From Epiperipatus broadwayi (taxonomy: Eukaryota > Onychophora > Udeonychophora > Euonychophora > Peripatidae): a DNA stretch of 64,000 nucleotides. The position numbers were made by a program, and so were the translations under genes. The stretch is taken from the NCBI GenBank assembly GCA_028023455.1, contig JAQFVV010013088.1:62001-126000 (forward strand), in the 5' to 3' direction. Each line of letters opens with the position of its first letter. Positions within the stretch are counted from its first letter, which is position 1. This document shows positions 48,206 to 60,232 of this stretch, one piece after another. Under the pieces are notes generated by a model. It made no database searches. It had not been told where the DNA came from and worked only from the letters and a program-made list of their open reading frames with translations.

Positions 48206-48797
48206 TTACATTTATATAAGATATAGCAGCAAAATAATGAATGTGGAGAAATTGGTAATATACTGAATGTTTACTATAGTAAATAGAGGGATTTGAACTC
48301 GAATATAGGCTGAAAATCCTAAGTTTAAATCCCTCTATTTATTAACAGATTTAAAAATTTAAATGAATTTTTTTTTCCATTTTAAAACTAAGAATAAAGT
48401 TAATCTTTATATACTGTGATGTTTATTTTGTTAAATAAGATATGAAAATATCGCTAATAGATAAAGAATTGTTGTTTATTCAGTTTTCTCTTAAGAAAAC
48501 TACTTCAAAGATCTCCAAATATGAAATAAATTACATTACCATTAAAATGCTAATTTATTTTTCAGATGAATTTTCTTTTCTTTTTTTTAAAAATATAACA
48601 GTTAAAATTCCAATTAACTTCTAATGTAATATTTAAAGATTTTAAAAATCATATGCATTTAATTTTTTTTTTTAATGAACAAAAATATAATAAAAACAAA
48701 AACTGAAATTCAACTAGTATTCTTTCAATTATGAATAAAAAATAATATCACGTGACTTTATCACATGACATCGCTGTTTCAGAGCATATTTTTTCAT
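48206..48797. other. AT-rich sequence with a 19-bp-arm hairpin
   Basis: AAATAGAGGGATTTGAACT (48282) pairs with AGTTTAAATCCCTCTATTT (to about 48341), with minor mismatch. Otherwise nothing. Confidence 0.5.
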
Positions 48798-48990
48798 CAC
48801 ACTTCTATGCCACTTACTGAGATATTTATCAACTAATAGATGCCAGATGATATTGCTTAATAAATCCCTATTCAGTGCTTTCACATCCAATATCCCAAGA
48901 CTAATTTCAGTATTGAATAAGGATTTATTAAGTAATATCATCTGATATCTATTAGTTACTAAAACTGCCAGTAGGTGGCATAGAGGTGTG
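48798..48990. mobile_element. Short palindromic derivative of family C
   Basis: The ends CACACTTCTATGCCACTTAC and CAGTAGGTGGCATAGAGGTG are inverted. Inner arms share AGATGCCAGATGATATTGC and TAATAAATCC with family C. The ribozyme core is absent. Confidence 0.7.
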
Positions 48991-49669
48991 AAGAGAAAAT
49001 AAAAAAATAGTAATGCCTACTCTTCTATTTGCAACATATTATAATGATGTATTTCTATGAATTTTCTGCTGTATATATGTATGTTGTCAAACTTATGGAA
49101 AAAAGATAATATTAAGAAGCCCATTGCAAGGCAAAGCTCTATCTAATGACTCTGCAAAACAGTAAAGATGTGGATATTATTCTCATTTGTCAATTATTCC
49201 ATGATGTGATTCTGAGTGGCTTTATTATTCTCATTTTACCTGTTAAGAATAATTAGACACCCATTTGCCAACCAATAATGGATAGTTGATTTTGTGTTGA
49301 TTGTAAAAGGAAAATCTGGTACTGCTAGAGTTGGGTATCTCCATTCCATTTTATGTATATTGATTCTTTAAACCAATGCATCAAAAATACTGGAATCAAT
49401 ACATTTAAGATTAGCATACTTTACATACATAAGCGCACATTGCAATAAATAAATAAATTTTTTATTGTTTAGAGATTAATCTAAAAAAGTTAGAATGTTT
49501 TTGATTTTGACAAAAAAATGCAAAAATAAAACTTGTGTTATACATTGATAGTGGGTGATTATTTTTTTGGATCACTTGTTTAAAAGGAAATGTCAAAATA
49601 AATCTTGTGCTATCAAAACATTAGCCATTTTGATCCTAAGAAAGTTGTCAACTTGCTGACTTATATGCC
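48991..49669. other. AT-rich sequence
   Basis: No feature was recognised. Confidence 0.4.
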
Positions 49670-49673
49670 ATTG

Positions 49674-51891
49674 TGTAACGATCCGGGGAATAGCTTAACA
49701 TAAACTGCACTACAGGGCGCCATCTAGGCATTTGAACCTAGAAAAATTTATAAAGTAGGCAGATACGTAAGTCAAAAAAAAAATTTTTTTTTTTTTTAAA
49801 TTTTGATTCCGGTCGTTAGCCCATGTCACTAGCTCAGTGGAATAGCAGAGATTAAATAATATAATATCTTATCTAATTATATTTCAATATTAAAAAAATA
49901 AATAAAATAAGCCACTGCCAGTAATTAACATACAAACATTTATTTATGCACATATATATATAAGATTTAAAATTATTTTAGTATTAGTTTTACATTTTAA
50001 CATTTAACATTATTTTTAACTTTACTTTAATTTACATTTAATTACTATTATATTATAATTTTACATTTTAATTAAGTTCGCACATATAAATTTATGAAAG
50101 CTTGTTTATAATGTTGACTATAGATCGGTTACATAGATTTCACGGTCAAAAACATTTCAAAGTAAACATAAACGATCAAAATACAAAATTATTGATTACT
50201 GACAATTGCGGAGGGAAATTTATATGTAACCCAATAGTATTCACCATAAGATACTTGCATTGTCACCAATAACTTAAAAGACATCCGAATAAATACATTT
50301 TAGATACTCACCGTAAGGTATCATTATTTATCGAATGTCTATATATTTTGATCAAATATGAAAACCCAAAACATACTTAACCGATAACCAATCCATGCAA
50401 GCGTCTATAAACAACTTAAATTTAATGCATTTTTATTTAGGGTCAAGTATGAATAGACCACATAGATTTGCATTTGAAAATAAAATATTCTATCCCTATT
50501 TAACCTTAGGCTAAAATTCGCAGTCAAACTGGCATCAATTCATCTGATACATCGATGTATTCAATGTAATACGGAATACGGCAGCACCAAAAAGATTAAG
50601 AGAAGATATTGACTTTCATTAGATAGGAATATTACTTCTATCCAACGAGAAGAACAATAAAAAAAAAAACTCCATAGAAAGGAACTGCGCTCTGCGTCTT
50701 ATAATTCCTTCCATAGGCAAAACGGGAGAGTGCGGCGTATATATAAACGATTCTGCCAGTAGCGAATCTCCGACTACATCTACTAACTACATCAATATAT
50801 CCAATCCATTGACCCAATTTAACAACGAAACAAATAACCTAAGATTACCCTCCCCTAATATAACTTTACAAATCTATACAGCCATTCACGCCCGACTTAA
50901 GTTTAACATTTATATAATTTAACTTAACGGAAAACAGAAATCATAATAAAACTTAAAGAACAAAATTAAATAAATGGAAATGATTTTAAATAAATAAATA
51001 AAAAATACATCAAATAACATTATTAATAAATTAAGTTGGTCAGATAGGATAATATTGCAATCATTTAAATATGGAAAATTTTAATTTAATGTTCATTATT
51101 TATAAAGTTCTTACGGTTTAAAACAGTTCATCTTTATCCGTTGCTTGCCATGAACGTGAATTCCCACGCCGTCCTAAGATTGATATTCTGTTGGCCGATT
51201 TATTTATCCATCCGGAGGTTTTTGTTTTAACTGGTCCTCAATGTAGAAAAACGATAGTTCATTTCTCTTTCTTTCCTAGCAAAACTGAAGGGATTGAATC
51301 GTGCGTCTCTTCAATTCCTTCTCCCGCACCTCCGCACTAACACCTATCTGTCACATCGTAATAATCATAATCACTCACTAATTAATAATTTCCAAATTTT
51401 CCTTTTATACGTATTCGAAGGATTGACTTGGCATTATGTCATCGATGTGATGATCCTTTCGCTGAGGTCCGATTTCCCGATGGATTTCTTTCATTGGCTA
51501 TTTGTTTCTATTGTTTTCCTATCTGACCGATGTTTTTACATTTAAATGCCCAAGGCTGGTTTACATTTGACTAATTAAATTTATCATTTCCATTTCTGAT
51601 TAATTAACCTGTTTTCCAAATCAAAGATATATTTAAAGATAAATTTAAAGATATAATTTTATCTCCAAATCTTTTTAAGTTTTTGTTTTTAAAATACCTT
51701 TTCTATTTTTAATACAGTTTTATTTTAATAATTTTTTTTATCTGTGCGATTTAATATATACGAGTTTAAGATGATATTTAATTTCAATTTTTAATTCTTA
51801 AAGAAAATTTTTAAATGCGAACTTTTTAATTTACTTTCATGTTTAATAAATAAAAAAAAAAACAATGTAACGAACGTCTGTGCTCGTTACA
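49674..51891. repeat. Left 2.2-kb terminal repeat
   Basis: It starts TGTAACG, has GGCGCCATCTAGG near 49718, a TATA box at 50738-50747 and AATAAA words after 50970, and ends GTTACA. By eye it differs from the right copy at a few tens of positions (roughly 1%), including a changed stretch just after the start. Open frames in it are not conserved between the two copies. Confidence 0.85.
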
Positions 51892-52624
51892 TATCAGTAA
51901 AGTTGCTTAAAAAAAAATGATCAAAAAAAAATATTTTACTTAGGGTTAGTAATTACGGTACACGATTGACGAAGACATTTACAAAACATCCGGTTAATAA
52001 TTTTACAAAAAGACTATATACAAAAAGAAAAATGTTTACTATCGCTTACCTAAGGACCATTTACGTTTACACCTCCTCCCCACAAGAGTTCTATTTTATT
52101 TTATACATTTTATTTTTACACACGGCATGACAAGCAAGTTATTTTATAAATTATTTATTTAAGAAGGTTGCATTGAAGTAAATATGTTTTGAAAGATAAT
52201 GGATTTATACGTGTATATTTGCAGCACAATTATAAATACCACCAACTTATTTATGACTGATTAAAATGCTTAAATAGGATTACACTGAAGTAAATTCCCA
52301 ATGGTACTCATCGTAAGGTACCACATTTCGATCATAAACTTACGTGGCTGTGCGCACCTATACACATTAAAGCATAATATATATCAACAACAAAAAAAAA
52401 CATATCAATTGCAACCTTTTGACTTTTTTTTTTAACAAAATATAGTTTTAAAATTATTTATACTTTCTCGTGTTTAATATATGTGCTATTTCTTTCTGGC
52501 AGTGCTTTTATAAGATTTAAAGTATACGACTATATGTAAACAGATAAAAATATTTCATTTTGATAAAATTTGCTCAGGGTATATGTGGTTTATTAAAGAT
52601 CGGCCCCAGATTGGGAAAGCCAGT
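51892..52624. other. Internal region of the LTR-type element
   Basis: 733 bp, AT-rich, with no open frame of note. The left junction reads TATCAGTAAAG and the right junction GGGAAAGCCAGT, neither a convincing primer-binding site or polypurine tract. Confidence 0.6.
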
Positions 52625-54846
52625 TGTAACGATCCGGAGAAGGCGACTTAACGTAAACTGCACTACAGGGCGCCATCTAGGCATTTGAACCTAGAAAAAT
52701 TTATAAAGTAGGCAGATACGTAAGTCAAAAAAAAAAATTTTTTTTTTTTTTTTTTAAATTTTGATTCCGGTCGTTAGCCCATGTCACTAGCTCAGTGGAA
52801 TAGCAGAGATTTAATAATATAATATCTTATCTAATTATATTTCAATATTAAAAAATAAATAAAATAAGCCACTGCCAGTAATTAACATACAAACATTTAT
52901 TTATGCACATATATATAAGATTTAAAATTATTTTAGTATTAGTTTTACATTTTAACATTTAACATTATTTTTAACTTTGACTTTAATTTACATTTAATTA
53001 CTATTATATTATAATTTTACATTTTAATTAAGTTCGCACAGATAAATTTATGAAAGCTTGTTTATAATGTTGACTATAGATCGGTTACATAGATTTCACG
53101 GTCAAAAACATTTCAAAGTAAACATAAACGATCAAAATACAAAATTATTGATTACTGACAATTGCGGAGGGAAATTTATATGTAACCCAATAGTATTCAC
53201 CATAAGATACTTGCATTGTCACCAATAACTTAAAAGACATCCGAATAAATACATTTTAGATACTCACCGTAAGGTATCATTATTTATCGAATGTCTATAT
53301 ATTTTGATCAAATATGAAAACCCAAAACATACTTAACCGATAACCAATCCATGCAAGCGTCTATAAACAACTTAAATTTAATGCATTTTTATTTAGGGTC
53401 AAGTATGAATAGACCACATAGATTTGCATTTGAAAATAAAATATTCTATCCCTATTTAACCTTAGGCTAAAATTCGCAGTCAAACTGGCATCAATTCATC
53501 TGATACATCGATGTATTCAATGTAATACGGAATACGGCAGCACCAAAAAGATTAAGAGAAGATATTGACTTTCATTAGATAGGAATATTACTTCTATCCA
53601 ACGAGAAGAACAATAAAAAAAAAAACTCCATAGAAAGGAACTGCGCTCTGCGTCTTATAATTCCTTCCATAGGCAAAACGGGAGAGTGCGGCGTATATAT
53701 AAACGATTCTGCCAGTAGCGAATCTCCGACTACATCTACTAACTACATCAATATATCCAATCCATTGACCCAATTTAACAACGAAACAAATAACCTAAGA
53801 TTACCCTCCCCTAATATAACTTTACAAATCTATACAGCCATTCACGCCCGACTTAAGTTTAACATTTATATAATTTAACTTAACGGAAAACAGAAATCAT
53901 AATAAAACTTAAAGAACAAAATTAAATAAATGGAAATGATTTTAAATAAATAAATAAAAAATACATCAAATAACATTATTAATAAATTAAGTTGGTCAGA
54001 TAGGATAATATTGCAATCATTTAAATATGGAAAATTTTAATTTAATGTTCATTATTTATAAAGTTCTTACGGTTTAAAACAGTTCATCTTTATCCGTTGC
54101 TTGCCATGAACGTGAATTCCCACGCCGTCCTAAGATTGATATTCTGTTGGCCGATTTATTTATCCATCCGGAGGTTTTTGTTTTAACTGGTCCTCAATGT
54201 AGAAAAACGATAGTTCATTTCTCTTTCTTTCCTAGCAAAACTGAAGGGATTGAACGTGCGTCCTTCAATCTCTTCTCCCGCACCTCCGCACTAACATCTA
54301 TCTGTCACATCGTAATAATCATAATAACTCACTGATTAATAATTTCCAAATTTTCCTTTTATACGTATTCGAAGGATTGACTTGGCATTATGTCATCGAT
54401 GTGATGATCCTTTCGCTGAGGTCCGATTTCCCGATGGATTTCTTTCATTGGCTATTTGTTTCTATTGTTTTCCTATCTGACCCATGTTTTTACATTTAAA
54501 TGCCCAAGGCTGGTTTACATTTGACTAATTAAATTTATCATTTCCATTTCTGATTAATTAACCTGTTTTCCAAATCAAAGATATATTTAAAGATAAATTT
54601 AAAGATATAATTTTATCTCCAAATCTTTTTAAGTTTTTGTTTTTAAAATACCTTTTCTATTTTTAATACAGTTTTATTTTAATAATTTTTTTTATCTGTG
54701 TGATTTAATATATACGAGTTTAAGATGATATTTAATTTCAATTTTTAATTCTTAAAGAAAAATTTTAAATGCGAACTTTTTAATTTACTTTCATGTTTAA
54801 TAAATATAAAAAAAAAACAATGTAACGAACGTCTATGCTCGTTACA
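52625..54846. repeat. Right 2.2-kb terminal repeat
   Basis: Near-identical to the left copy. The 62-residue open frame at 54147-54335 is disrupted in the left copy and is not a gene. Confidence 0.85.
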
Positions 54847-54929
54847 ATTGCTTGAAAGAAATATGTTTTTCAAAATTTCTATGGAAATTTAATTTTGTCA
54901 GTGAAGTAAGTGCATTGGAATTTTTTAGG

Positions 54930-55190
54930 CCACAATGATCTTCCTAATAAGATTGAAGGTGAACCATCTTGTGTCAAATGCAGTTCTCAAGAAGATGAAA
55001 GGCACACCCTCTGAATTATTTTGCAGTCTCATCTGGCCCACATATGCTGGGAAATGTATTGAAAAAATAGCAATGAACTGGACCTCTTTCTAGGCTTTCT
55101 TTATTTAGAACATGTATTCACTTCAGCAGTGGTGAGAATCAAAGTAAATAATTTTCACAACTTTAAACTTCTTTTTGTTGTTCCAAAGCC
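54930..55190 (+). mobile_element. LINE remnant, zinc-binding C-terminus
   Basis: The plus-strand frame reads NDLPNKIEGEPSCVKCSSQE, DERHTL, a stop, then QSHLAHICWEMY, LDLFLGFLYLEHVF and VVRIKVNNFHN. The Cys-x2-Cys...His pattern matches post-RT zinc regions of non-LTR elements. Confidence 0.5.
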
Positions 55191-55423
55191 AGTTCATTTT
55201 TAATTTGATTATTTTATTGTAATTTGTATTGAATTAAAAAAAAGATGAAATTTCTTACATGAAAAATAATGCTATAACTGACTTTGATTTTGGAACTTTA
55301 GTAAATATTGTTTTTACGAAAGTCAATGGCACTTAAAACTGACTATATATTTTTTCTCACTTTTTTAAAACCAGATAAGATATTTAAAAATTTCCAGTAA
55401 CAAATACAAACAAATATGCTAAT

Positions 55424-55674
55424 TAATATTTACCGAGGCTGTAACCTCAAGAATATGCGTATAAAATGCGATGGTAGGGACCTCTACAGGTGTTTAACCC
55501 TATGGAAAAAAAGAGAGGCTTCTTTACTCCAATCTACTTTCTATTTAAATAAGTGAAGCTGAAGTGGTTAGATCTTTTCTTCCATAGCGTAAGCTTGTGG
55601 TTAAACACCCGTAGAGGTCCCTACTATCGCATTTTATACGCAGATTCTCGAGGTTAGAGCCTCGGTAAATATTA
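55424..55674. repeat. Family E palindrome
   Basis: 75-bp arms begin TAATATTTACCGAGGCT and mirror the right end (GCCTCGGTAAATATTA), including GGTAGGGACCTCTAC. The centre carries CTTTACTCCAATCTACTTTC. A half copy in reverse orientation lies at 57905-58146 and a fragment at 12.55 kb. Confidence 0.85.
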
Positions 55675-55692
55675 CTTATGTAATCAATGTGT

Positions 55693-57770
55693 TGTAACGA
55701 GACAGCGTTACATCAATATTAAATCTAGGATACATCGATAAACACACACACACCAGCAAGCAACATAAAACACTCGTAACTTTATTTCGTAATTAGTAAT
55801 AGTTTTCTTTCTCTCATAAATACATTTTATAAAACACATTGATAAAATGCAGACGGTAAAACGTCTAATTAAATGATTAAAGCCTTTAGATAATAAAATT
55901 AAGAATAAAAAATAATACGCACTCCTAAAATAATAAAAATAATTATCAATCAAAATCACCACGGGGAATTAGAAATGTTTATTTTAGAAATATAATTTTA
56001 GCTAGAATAAAACTCATAGAAAAGATTTGAGGAAAAGATAAATGCTCGACTTCTAAATTTAAAATAACTTGTATTGTTCTAGTAAAACACACGCACACAC
56101 GCATGCCTTCGAGGTGTGAAGGAATAAGTTGGTTGAGTGAGATTGCTAAATGAGATTGTCCCAAAATAAATATTGCCGTTAGCACAAAGAGTGAGTGAGC
56201 AGGTACCTCAAACGCGGACCTGAACGACAACTCCAAGAACAGGGAACTATGGGGGTAGATTGGATCCTAAGATATGGATCAACCCTTATAAATACTAGTC
56301 GAAACCTATTCATTAATTAATTCTGGATTGATTTGAGAATAAATCAATTAATTTTGGAAAGAGTTGTTTGGATTCAGTTCGATTCGATTCATTTCGATTA
56401 ATACATTTTCATTATTGTTTTATTTTCCAATTCTCAGTACGCTGAATTACCACCCGTTCATTTATTCCGATGCTTATGCTTTATAGAATTGTTCTGAATT
56501 AGCTTGGTTATTCCTCAACTTTTAAAATGATCATCATGAAATTAATACCAAGAGCGTCGACTGTCATGAGGGGCTAAGAAACCCTTCAGTGACTGATCGG
56601 CGCTCCGCTACTGAAATATCTCCGAAGCTATGAAATTCTGACAACATCGCCATGTTAAGTGAATGCTCCTAATAAAAAGAAATGTTCCGTGAAACACCCA
56701 AACTCGTCCGGACCAATCGACCTTCGTTGCAACCCAGACAAATCCTAGGTAAATATGCTTTTTTATTCTGTTCACTCACTCAATTAATAAACTCGTAAGG
56801 CAATCTCGAAATTAACCAACATAAATTTACTCAAATAAATCTTAAAACTTTCCTCGTCATGATAGTTTATCTTTGTTACTGAACTTTGTACACATGAACT
56901 CTGAACTTAAGTGAAGCTAAGGAAAGATTAGATATTTATCAAATAGAAAAGAACTGTCTCGTCATTCAAATTGTGTTATGAATACTTATGATTCTCTGTG
57001 GGCGTGAATGTATGTGCGCGTGTGTAATCAATCAATTAGTAATATTTTGTAATAAATAAATTAATAATGTTTCGTTTCATATTTAATAAACTTGTTCAAT
57101 ATCTTATCAAGTCGAGCATATCTCAAATCTTTTCACACACAATCAAAACCGTAGTTACTTATTCTTTGATAACTTATCTTTGAAGTAGATTTAGTCAATT
57201 TTAATTTTCATTTAGTTATTTTATTAATTATGTCACCATCGTGCCGTAAGTCACGATGTTTATTATTTCACCTTAGTTAAGATAAATTTAAGAGCGGGCG
57301 GGTCTATAATCAAAATAAACGTCAATAAATTATGTTATATACAATAAAGCGGGGGGATGAACTTGTAAGCCTTGTGTTCGGGGCGTAAGCGAACAACCTC
57401 ATAGGTCAGTGATAACCAATAAACGATCCTTAAGCCGTGATCGACTTAGTAGAAAACCTTGCGGATTTGAATTAGCGGACAATGCGTCTTCTCCGGGAGG
57501 AATCATTTTAGAAATAAACATGTAACAACCTTGAGACACCTTATTGGTCCATGCTGGGAGTTTTGAGCTAGTGGGTGGGATTAGACTTTGAAATCGTTTT
57601 GACATGATGTAAGGTGATGCGAGTAGTTAAAATCAACTTAAATAATCGTATCTGGCGCCCCCTTATGTGGATCGTGAATAACTGTCGATGTAAGAAAAAA
57701 AATAAAGCCTTACGCTATGTCATGTTTGTTTCGAAGCCGTAATCTCGTATTAGTGGGGGTTACAGTTACA
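55693..57770. mobile_element. Solo-LTR-like element with GTGT duplication
   Basis: The 2078-bp insertion starts TGTAACGAGACAGCGTTACA and ends GGGGGTTACAGTTACA. It is flanked by GTGT at 55689-55692 and 57771-57774. The flanking repeat is uninterrupted at 58092-58146, which shows the empty site. The TGT...ACA ends and 4-bp duplication match the LTR-type element upstream, but the interiors do not obviously align. A GGCGCC word near 57653 lies close to its right end. No coding capacity; open frames at 55708-56236 and 57399-57605 are not supported. Confidence 0.8.
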
Positions 57771-58146
57771 GTGTGTTTAATAAATTTATAATTACAACTT
57801 TAAATTACTGTAATAGATTTCTAACTATAAAATCTTTCCATTGACTTGTTGTAAATCTAAAGATTTCATGAGTATTAATGTGTAATAAGAAATGTGGACT
57901 TAATCAGTAAAGAATTGAATAGCTTCATGCTCGCAGATCTAACCGCTTCAGCTTCACCTATTTATATAGAAAGTAGGTTGAAGTAAAGAAGTTCCCCTCT
58001 TTTCTTCCATAGCGTAAGCTTGTGGTTAAAGACCTGTAGAGATCCCTACTATCGCATTTTATACGTATATTCTCGAGGTTACAGCTTTGGTAAATATTAC
58101 TTACGTAAGCAATGTGCGTTTAATAAATTTATAATTACAACTTTAA
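57771..58146. repeat. Family E flank and reverse half copy
   Basis: 57775-57820 continues the host repeat interrupted by the solo-LTR-like element. 57905-58146 is a family E half in reverse orientation with TAACCGCTTCAGCTTCACC, CTTCCATAGCGTAAGCTTG and the downstream flank TTTAATAAATTTATAATTAC. The 120-residue frame starting at 58020 begins inside this repeat and has no known domain. Confidence 0.75.
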
Positions 58147-58700
58147 ATATGCTAATTACAAATACTAAGAGGTTTGAAATTATATGTTTCATTTGTAATT
58201 TAATTTATAAGGCAGTATTACGAAAATCACTTTTTCAAAAAAACAAGTCTGCAATTTATCGATTAGTCATTCCAGTATTGTTTCATAACCTTGCCACTGT
58301 GTTTAAAAAATCAATAAATGTAAAATGGAATATAAGTATTCAACTCTATCGTATTGAAAATCCTTATCATCAATCTGTGTGAAATTCTCTTTATATATAT
58401 ATTTCTTTTCTTCTTTTTTTATTAAAAAAAATTAATCTGTGAAAATGATACCTATCAACTATTACAGCATTTCTAATAAAAAAAAATATTGTAGAGATTT
58501 CAAAGTTCACAGGAGGATAGTCAGTTTTTATGATAGATTAAAATGGAATTTGTTTCCAAGTTTTAAGCACTATAGATTTGAACTCAGGTTATAGCTATGG
58601 TATATAAATGATTTGCCATAAAATGATTGTAAACGGTTACTTCTAACAAAAGTATTTTGTATTTTATCCTTTTAAATTGTATATAAATTTTAAATTCTTT
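58147..58700. other. AT-rich sequence
   Basis: No gene could be supported; the remainder of the 120-residue frame lies here with no recognised motif. Confidence 0.35.
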
Positions 58701-58702
58701 TA

Positions 58703-58822
58703 CCATATTACGCCACCTATTGTAAGTTTTAGTAATTAGTAGATGCCAGATGATAATACCAATAAATCGCTATAACTTGGCATCTGTTAATTACAAAAGT
58801 TTACAGTAGGTGGCATGAAAGT
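58703..58822. mobile_element. Short palindromic derivative of family C
   Basis: CGCCACCTATTGTAA and TTACAGTAGGTGGCAT are inverted ends around AGATGCCAGATGATAAT, as in the element at 48.8 kb. Confidence 0.65.
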
Positions 58823-59464
58823 AATGGGGAAAAGAAGCTACTAAACAACAATATATAAGTTAGAGTCATACGATAGACCCTTGTATGAAGTTTTAAATAA
58901 CTAAGTTAAAATGCATTTTTAATCTTAGTTAAAAAATATTTTGCCGAAAAGAAAAAAAATGGTTTAAATATATCCATTACATTAAAGGGTTACAATAATT
59001 CAGATTTTCATTAATTATTTAAACTAATTGCTAATGCTTTTATAAAAAGAAAATTTCATTAATAATTGAGCAGTCTGTGACCCAAAAGAACAAGCTTATT
59101 CTACAAAACGGTAATAATCTGAGAAATGATAAAGTTGTTTGATTTTTAAACAATCGGCACGTGTTACCACTTCGGGTATTTTTAAGAAATTAAATTCTCA
59201 GTTCTATTTTAAGAGTTGGAATAAGTATTTAATGAGAGAAAAGTATTAAATTTATTTCTTAGCGCAAATTAATTATTAAAGAGTTTTTTTAATTTTATTT
59301 TTACTACAATCGAAAACACATTTACACACACACAAACATTTTTTTTATCTTGTTCATAAGAGCTACAAATAAAATAAAGCTAGATTTAAAAAAACAATCC
59401 CAATAAACATTGAAAAATAAATGAGGAGTCTAATTGATAAAAGATGCGATTTTTTTTCACCACT
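58823..59464. other. AT-rich sequence
   Basis: Nothing recognisable was found. Confidence 0.4.
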
Positions 59465-59497
59465 GTCATGCCACCTAATGTTAGTTTTAGTAACTAA

Positions 59498-59752
59498 GAT
59501 TTGAAATACAGGCTTCTTGTAGCCGGCCCATTAAAGTATAAAGATTTGCTATCTTAATATAGACTGAGCACTGATTATATATATGTGTGGGAGATGATAA
59601 TCTGAACCAACTGATGAGTGCTGGTTCAGCATGAAATATGTATATTGGTGATTATTTATCTTTTCTATATGTATGTGGTCATGTGTATCAGTGGTATGAG
59701 ATAGTGTGGATAGTTGAAGGTTGCTTGAAAGTCTGAATTCAAATCCCCTATA
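59498..59752 (+). mobile_element. Family A insertion with 13-bp duplication
   Basis: Flanked by TTTTAGTAACTAA (59485-59497) and TTTTAGTAGCTAA (59753-59765), one mismatch. The 255-bp unit is 5'-truncated and contains an intact ribozyme core. Confidence 0.85.
59595..59660 (+). ncRNA. Hammerhead ribozyme motif, family A copy 11
   Basis: CTGATGA at 59611-59617, stem-loop II GTGCTGGTTCAGCAT with a 5-bp helix, GAAA (59633-59636), 3-bp stem III, and cleavage expected after A59644. Stem I is ACCAA/TTGGT plus ATAATC/GATTAT beyond a TGA bulge. Confidence 0.8.
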
Positions 59753-60159
59753 TTTTAGTAGCTAATAAATGCCAGATGATAATGCTTAATAAATTCCTAT
59801 TCAATGTTGTCTTAATCAATATTCCTAGCCTAGTTTTTAACTTATGGCTCTCAACAGAGGCACTTTGGATCATTGAACAATGCATTTGGATCTCGAGGAT
59901 CTAATGTATCTTCCTTACAGTAGCCATATTTACTTCTGTTTTACTATCAAGATATCAGTCTAAATTGAAAAACATATAAATGTTTTCAATTTAAGCCGAC
60001 TTTTATGGATACTGAATTGGTTTCGGTCTATAAGATTATACAGGCAAGTTGGCTTAGATTGAAAACACTTCTATGTTTTTTCAATTTGGGCTGGTAGTTT
60101 GACAGTGAAACAGAGAAGAAAGTGATGGCTGCTAGAAGGAAGGTGCATTAGAAGTTCAA

Positions 60160-60232
60160 ATGCACTGTTCCAAAATCCAAAGCTTCTGTCTGATGAAAGC
60201 CATAATTTCGGAATTAATCTGGGAATATTGGA
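60160..60232 (+). ncRNA. Degenerate hammerhead, family C
   Basis: CTGATGA (60190) and TCTGGGAATATTGG remain, but GAAAC is changed to GGAAT. Confidence 0.5.

Larger units (their letters stand above)
49674..54846. mobile_element. LTR-retrotransposon-like element without coding capacity
   Basis: Two direct repeats of about 2.2 kb (49674-51891 and 52625-54846) begin TGTAACGATCCGG and end TCGTTACA. They enclose 733 bp of non-coding DNA, and the whole is flanked by the 4-bp duplication ATTG (49670-49673 and 54847-54850). This fits a non-autonomous LTR element of the large-LTR type. No gag, pol, clear primer-binding site or polypurine tract is seen. A TATATATAAA box in each repeat (50738, 53694) suggests transcription to the right. 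Confidence 0.8.

Noticed and set aside
51892-52624. Internal gag/pol remnants of the LTR-type element
   Set aside because: No frame of useful length or protease/RT motif was found on either strand.
54147-54335. 62-residue open frame in the right 2.2-kb repeat
   Set aside because: The corresponding region of the left repeat is disrupted by indels and a different frame is open there.
58020-58382. 120-residue open frame
   Set aside because: It begins inside the family E repeat, runs through AT-rich DNA, and shows no domain or splice logic.
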